From JAKOWB01 sp038363005 (GTDB taxonomy: Bacteria; Pseudomonadota; Alphaproteobacteria; Kiloniellales; JACOMY01): 64,000 bases of DNA. The notes under the pieces were generated by a model. It searched no databases. It saw only the letters and a program-made list of their open reading frames with translations, and was not told the origin of the DNA. Location of the stretch: NCBI GenBank assembly GCA_038363005.1, contig JBBQBI010000006.1:62001-126000 (forward strand). Reading direction: 5' to 3'. A program made the translations under genes and the position numbers. Position 1 is the stretch's first letter; each line of letters starts with the position of its first letter. Shown here in pieces: positions 60,403-64,000 of the stretch.

Positions 60403-61251
60403 CTAAGCCGCCGCCTTCTCCGGGAACAGCGGCGGCAGGGTGCCCAGTTCCTTGGCCTTGGCGCAGGCGGCGGGGAGGTCCTGCTCGATCACGCCGAGCA
60501 ACTGCCGCCAATCGCGCAGCACGTAGTAGAGCGGCTGCAGGATGTCGATGCGGTAGGGCGTGCGCAGCACAGTCACCAGGTCGAAGGGCTGGCGTTTCGG
60601 CTCCGCCGCGTCCAGCGACCAGGGGGTCTCGGTGAAGGACGAAAGGATGCCGGCGCCATAGATGCGGCGCCCCTGGGCGGTGTCGAGCAGCCCGAATTCC
60701 ACGGTGAACCAGAAGAGGCGCTGCAAGCGCCACAGCAGCTTTTCGGGCAGGCGCAGCGCCACTTCGCCGTAGTGCTGGATGAAGTCGGCATAGACCGGAT
60801 GGGTCAGCATCGGGCAGTGGCCGAAGACCTCGTGGAAGATGTCGGGTTCCTCGATGTAGTCCAGGTCCTCGGGCCGGCGGATGAAGGTCGCCACCGGAAA
60901 GCGGCGCCGCGCCAGCAGGGCGAAGAAGCGCTTCGGCGTGATCAGCGCCGGCACCGCCTCGACGCCAAAGCCGGTGGCGCGGGCCAGGGCGGCATCGACC
61001 TCGGCCAGCTGCGGCACGTGGTCGGGCGCCAGGCCCAGCGTCGCCACGCCCTCCTGGAAGGCATCGCAGGCGCGGCCTGGCAGCAGCGCCATCTGGCGGC
61101 TGTAGAGCCGGTGCCAGGTGGCATGCTCGACGGCGCTGTAGGCGACATGTCCATCACGGTCGGGCGTGGGCGAGGCGTAGGTGGTCTGCTTGGGCATACC
61201 CATAGATTTGGGCGCCTCGGGGGGCATTTTCTTATCTATCTTGTGGTGCAT
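60403..61251 (-). CDS. phhA: Phenylalanine-4-hydroxylase
   Basis: A 282-residue pterin-dependent monooxygenase, the usual size for bacterial PhhA. The iron site is EEPDIFHEVFGHCPMLTHPV, with the two His and the later Glu in FWFTVEFGLL. It converts phenylalanine to tyrosine with O2 and tetrahydrobiopterin or monapterin. The start at 61251 is preceded by GAGG; the longer frame is not conserved. It is divergent from an Lrp regulator that begins 50 bases away, with a clear dyad between them. Confidence 0.94.
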   Translation of the reverse strand: MHHKIDKKMPPEAPKSMGMPKQTTYASPTPDRDGHVAYSAVEHATWHRLYSRQMALLPGRACDAFQEGVATLGLAPDHVPQLAEVDAALARATGFGVEAVPALITPKRFFALLARRRFPVATFIRRPEDLDYIEEPDIFHEVFGHCPMLTHPVYADFIQHYGEVALRLPEKLLWRLQRLFWFTVEFGLLDTAQGRRIYGAGILSSFTETPWSLDAAEPKRQPFDLVTVLRTPYRIDILQPLYYVLRDWRQLLGVIEQDLPAACAKAKELGTLPPLFPEKAAA

Positions 61252-61271
61252 CGCCGCCTCGCTGGATAATT

Positions 61272-61299
61272 TATGCGCTGGGAATCGAAAGAGCGCATA
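61272..61299. promoter_or_regulatory. Probable Lrp operator between phhA and its regulator
   Basis: TATGCGCT (61272-61279) and AGCGCATA (61292-61299) are perfect eight-base arms around 12 bases. The right arm touches the regulator start codon at 61301, so occupancy would block that gene. Confidence 0.65.
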
Positions 61300-61300
61300 G

Positions 61301-61762
61301 ATGATCGAACTGGACGAAACCGACCGCCGGCTGCTGCGCCTGTTGCAGCGGGACGCCAGTCTAGCCACCGCCGAGCTGGCCGAACAGGTTGGGCTGTCGC
61401 AAGCGCCCTGCTGGCGGCGCATCAAGCGGCTGAAGGACGAGGGCGTGATCCAGGCCACCGTGGCGCTGGCCGACCCGCGCAAGCTGGGCCTCGGCGTCAC
61501 GGTTTTCGCCACGGTCACGCTGGAAGAGCACAGCGAGCGCGCCACCGCCGCCTTCGAGGCCGCCATGCGTCAGGCGCCCGAGGTGCTGGAATGCTGCGCC
61601 GTTACCGGCGACCGCGACTACTGGATCAAGCTGGTGGTGGCCGACATCGAGGACTACGACCGCTTCCTGACCCAGCGCCTGCTGCACCTGAAGCTGGTGC
61701 GCTCAGTCAACTCGCGCTTCGTGCTGCGGGCGATCAAGATGACAACGGCCCTGCCGATTTAG
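61301..61762 (+). CDS. Lrp/AsnC-family regulator, likely of phhA
   Basis: A 153-residue regulator with AsnC-type HTH (DRRLLRLLQRDASLATAELA, GLSQAPCWRRIKRLKDEGVI) and a RAM ligand domain (CCAVTGDRDYWIKLVVADIE). It is divergent from phhA and probably senses phenylalanine or tyrosine. Its stop overlaps the convergent LysR gene by 4 bases (TTAG). Confidence 0.88.
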   Translation: MIELDETDRRLLRLLQRDASLATAELAEQVGLSQAPCWRRIKRLKDEGVIQATVALADPRKLGLGVTVFATVTLEEHSERATAAFEAAMRQAPEVLECCAVTGDRDYWIKLVVADIEDYDRFLTQRLLHLKLVRSVNSRFVLRAIKMTTALPI

Positions 61763-62670
61763 GAGTTGGGCGGTGTAGCGGAAGCCGGTGTGATCATCGC
61801 CGCGTCGCGCGCCAGCTCATCGACCACGAATTGGCGGAAGGCGGCGATCTTCGGCTGCTTCAACGCGCCCGGCAGCGTGACGAACCAGTAGCCGTAGCCC
61901 TGTTCCAGCGACAGCTCGAAGGGCATGACCAGCTGGCCGGCAGCGACGTCGCTGGTGACCATCGCCCGGCTGGCCAACGCCACGCCCTGCCCGGCCAGCG
62001 CCGCCTGGATCATCGCGTTGCTGTCGTCGAAGGTGGTACCGCGCCGCGCCGGTGCCGGGTCGAGGCCCGCCACCAGGAACCATTCGCGCCACTCCTCCGG
62101 GTTTTCGTCGTGCAGCAGCGGCACCTGCGCCAAGTCCGCCGGCAGCTTGAGGCGCGCCGCCAGCGCCGGGCTCGCCACCGGGGTCAGCTGCGCCGCCGCC
62201 AGCAGGCTGGCCTCGACCCTGGGCCAGCCGCCGCGACCCCAGCGCAGCGCCACGTCGATGCCGTCGCGCGCCAGGTCGAGCACGCTGGCGGTATGGCGGA
62301 TCATCAGGTCGATGTCGGGGTGCTGCGCGGCGAAGCGGCCGAGGCGCGGCGCCAGCCAGCGCGCGCCGAAGGAGGACGACGTGGTGACGGTCAGCAGCCG
62401 CTCGCCGCGCCCCAGCTCGTCGACCGCCCGGCTGAGGCCGTCGAAGGCCGCCGTCGCCGCCGCCAGCAGACGTTGACCGGCGGGCGTCAGGTCGAGGCGC
62501 CGCGTGGTGCGCTGGAACAGCGACAGGCCGAGCTGCTCTTCCAGCGTGCGCACCTGGTGGCTGACCGCCGCCTGGGTAACGTGCAGCTCCGCCGCCGCCT
62601 TGGTGAAGGAGGCCAGCCGCCCCGCCGCCTCGAAGGCGCGGAGCGCGGAGAGGGAAGGAAGCCGTGCCAT
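61759..62670 (-). CDS. LysR-family transcriptional regulator (GcvA-like)
   Basis: A 303-residue regulator. Residues 3-62 form the LysR HTH (SLSALRAFEAAGRLASFTKA, HVTQAAVSHQVRTLEEQLGL). The effector domain has FGARWLAPRLGRFAAQHPDI and the DSNAMIQAALAGQGVALASR block. It resembles GcvA, the glycine cleavage regulator, which would suit the one-carbon context, but this cannot be fixed from sequence. The ATG at 62670 is chosen because the longer frame adds a poorly conserved 17 residues. It is divergent from a small protein gene. Confidence 0.85.
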   Translation of the reverse strand: MARLPSLSALRAFEAAGRLASFTKAAAELHVTQAAVSHQVRTLEEQLGLSLFQRTTRRLDLTPAGQRLLAAATAAFDGLSRAVDELGRGERLLTVTTSSSFGARWLAPRLGRFAAQHPDIDLMIRHTASVLDLARDGIDVALRWGRGGWPRVEASLLAAAQLTPVASPALAARLKLPADLAQVPLLHDENPEEWREWFLVAGLDPAPARRGTTFDDSNAMIQAALAGQGVALASRAMVTSDVAAGQLVMPFELSLEQGYGYWFVTLPGALKQPKIAAFRQFVVDELARDAAMITPASATPPNS

Positions 62671-62798
62671 TCTATATATGAGCCATACTAATAAATAAAG
62701 GCACGAAGTCTCGTTTGTCAAGCTGGGCCCTGACGCTGATATTCACTGCAACAGAGCGGCCCTGGAGCCGCCCGCCCAAGACAAGCAGGAGATGAGCC

Positions 62799-62996
62799 AT
62801 GTTCAAGGATATCACCGACGTCATGCTGGCCCGGGCCTATGCCGTGGACTTCATGTTCCAGACGCTGCCGCGCCCCGAGCCGCGCCCCAGCCGCCACCTG
62901 ATCCGCCGCGGCCTGGCCTGGAGCCTGCGCCAGGGCGGTCGGGCGCTGACCTGGAGCGGCGAACGGGTGGATTGGCATCCCGAGGTCGCGGCGTAG
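62799..62996 (+). CDS. Small protein of unknown function
   Basis: A 65-residue basic protein (MFKDITDVMLARAYAVDFMF start). AGGAG lies 8 bases before the ATG, which supports translation. The middle is Pro/Arg-rich (LPRPEPRPSRHLIRRG). It is likely cytosolic. Divergence from the LysR gene suggests control by it. I do not recognise a family. Confidence 0.6.
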   Translation: MFKDITDVMLARAYAVDFMFQTLPRPEPRPSRHLIRRGLAWSLRQGGRALTWSGERVDWHPEVAA

Positions 62997-63011
62997 GGGT
63001 CGGCCACTCCC

Positions 63012-63071
63012 CTTCACATTCCTTGCCCTCCCCCTCGATGGGGGAGGGCGAGAGAACGAGGGGGAGGGCTG
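63012..63071. repeat. Palindromic repeat between small gene and hyuA
   Basis: GCCCTCCCCCTCGATGGGGGAGGGC forms a hairpin followed by GAGGGGGAGGGC. It is a member of the dispersed repeat family. Confidence 0.65.
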
Positions 63072-63145
63072 AAAACCCGACGGGTGACGCTCCCTGGCCG
63101 TCATGCTCTAAGTCCTCTCGGACAGAGCAGAGACAGGTCGCATTC

Positions 63146-64000
63146 ATGCCCCCTTCCCCCCAGCCTGGCGTCCGCCTGGCGAGCGATATCGGCGGTACCT
63201 TCACCGACCTGGTCCTGGAGACGCCGCAGGGCCGTCGCGCGCTGAAGCTGCTGACCACGCCGGAAGCGCCGGAGCGCGCGGTGATCGAGGGCACGCAGCA
63301 GCTCCTGGCGCAGACCGGGCTGACCGCCGCCGACCTCTCGCTGTTCCTGCACGGCACCACCCTGGCGACCAACGCGGTGATCGAGCGCAAGGGCGCCCGC
63401 ACCGCGCTGATTGCCACCGAAGGCTTCCGCGATGTGCTGGAGATCGCCGACGAGGGGCGCTACGACCAGTACGATCTGCAGATCGAGAAGCCCAAGGCAC
63501 TGGTGCCGCGCGCGCTGCGCTTCACCCTGCCCGAGCGCGTCGATGCCAAGGGCGCGGTGCTGAAGCCGCTGGATCTGGCCGCGCTCGAGGCGCTGATCTC
63601 GCAGCTGCGCGAGGCCAGGATCGAGAGCCTGGCCATCGCCTTTCTGCACAGCTACGCCAATCCGGCGCACGAGATCGCCGTGGCCGAGCGCATCGCCGCC
63701 GCGCTGCCCGACCTCTGGATCAGCCGCTCCAGCGAGGTCTGCCCGGAAATCCGCGAGTACGAGCGCACCTCCACTACGGTGGCCAATGCCTATGTGCAGC
63801 CGGTGATGGCCAGCTACCTCGGTCGCCTGGCGACGGCGCTGACCGCTACCGGGCTGATCTGCCCGGTCTTCATGATGACCTCCGGCGGCGGCCTGACCAC
63901 CTTGGAGACGGCACGGCGCCTGCCGGTGCGCCTGGTGGAGAGCGGCCCGGCCGGAGGCGCCCTGCTGGCGGCGCGCCTGGCGGCTGAGCTGGGGTTGGAT
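63146..64000 (+). CDS. hyuA: Hydantoinase/oxoprolinase HyuA-type subunit, N-terminal part (runs off the right edge)
   Basis: The frame opens at an ATG at 63146 and is open for 285 codons to the window edge. The ATP-binding motif is VRLASDIGGTFTDLVLETPQ, followed by FLHGTTLATNAVIERKGART, ISRSSEVCPEIREYERTSTT and FMMTSGGGLTTLETARRLPV, all typical of HyuA/acetone carboxylase-like ATP-dependent hydrolases. It opens cyclic amides such as hydantoins or 5-oxoproline with a HyuB partner that is not visible here. In the context of histidine catabolism, action on a hydantoin-propionate is an idea only. Confidence 0.92.
   Translation, partial: MPPSPQPGVRLASDIGGTFTDLVLETPQGRRALKLLTTPEAPERAVIEGTQQLLAQTGLTAADLSLFLHGTTLATNAVIERKGARTALIATEGFRDVLEIADEGRYDQYDLQIEKPKALVPRALRFTLPERVDAKGAVLKPLDLAALEALISQLREARIESLAIAFLHSYANPAHEIAVAERIAAALPDLWISRSSEVCPEIREYERTSTTVANAYVQPVMASYLGRLATALTATGLICPVFMMTSGGGLTTLETARRLPVRLVESGPAGGALLAARLAAELGLD

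Overview
The window reads as a chromosomal segment of a high-GC alphaproteobacterium, probably a Rhodospirillales-like heterotroph. The evidence is strong G/C bias at third codon positions, two soxBDAG-type sarcosine oxidase operons, GcvT-fused FAD dehydrogenases, an AcdR/AcdS pair, HutF/HutG-type histidine degradation, and abundant paired CTCTCCC/GGGAGAG repeats between genes. The organism cannot be named from sequence alone. I saw no rRNA, tRNA, CRISPR array or transposase. Both ends cut a gene: a glycosyltransferase on the left and a hydantoinase/oxoprolinase HyuA on the right.

Layout. 1-5.5 kb: glycosyltransferase, collagen-like GPTG-repeat protein, amidase, PhnD-like protein, GFA protein and XRE regulator. 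5.6-7.1 kb: fatty acid desaturase and a repeat-flanked DUF559 nuclease. 7.1-14 kb: an MttB-family methyltransferase divergent from a complete soxBDAG operon. 14-15.8 kb: an MFS gene between two 186-bp direct repeats that include the 3' end of soxG. 15.8-21 kb: a DMGDH-like oxidase, an EamA transporter and a histidine-ammonia-lyase-like protein lacking the MIO serine. 21-31 kb: the hut locus (ocd-like, hutF, hutI, hutG, hutC, hutU) with a rhomboid protease, followed by a second DUF559 gene. 31-35.8 kb: three secreted tail-collar-like proteins, a DJ-1 family protein, acdR/acdS and a secreted protein. 35.9-42.8 kb: MFS exporter with a divergent SufR-like regulator, formate-THF ligase, a second MFS, ferredoxin reductase and a second GFA protein. 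42.9-48 kb: a second, divergent soxBDAG operon. 48-64 kb: TPR protein, SHMT-like enzyme, DUF393 protein, cytosolic subtilase, LpxO-like hydroxylase, aspartase, orphan AbrB protein, FAD oxidoreductase, RsgA, AllA-like protein, NUDIX hydrolase, membrane protein, phenylalanine hydroxylase with an Lrp regulator, LysR regulator and HyuA.

How it may fit together. Four copies of a palindrome with core TTGTATATACAA lie in promoter regions. One is between hutG and hutC, one between hutF and hutI, and two are between mttB and soxB. This matches what is known of HutC operators and places a quaternary-amine methyltransferase and a tetrameric N-methyl-amino-acid oxidase in the regulon of a urocanate-responsive repressor. 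The hut genes here include no canonical HutH. The only lyase of that family lacks the serine of the Ala-Ser-Gly cofactor triad. My main hypothesis, which is inference, is that this locus degrades an N-methylated histidine such as hercynine, or ergothioneine, feeding urocanate to the hut enzymes and methyl groups to tetrahydrofolate. The one-carbon enzymes Fhs and the SHMT-like protein lie in the same window.
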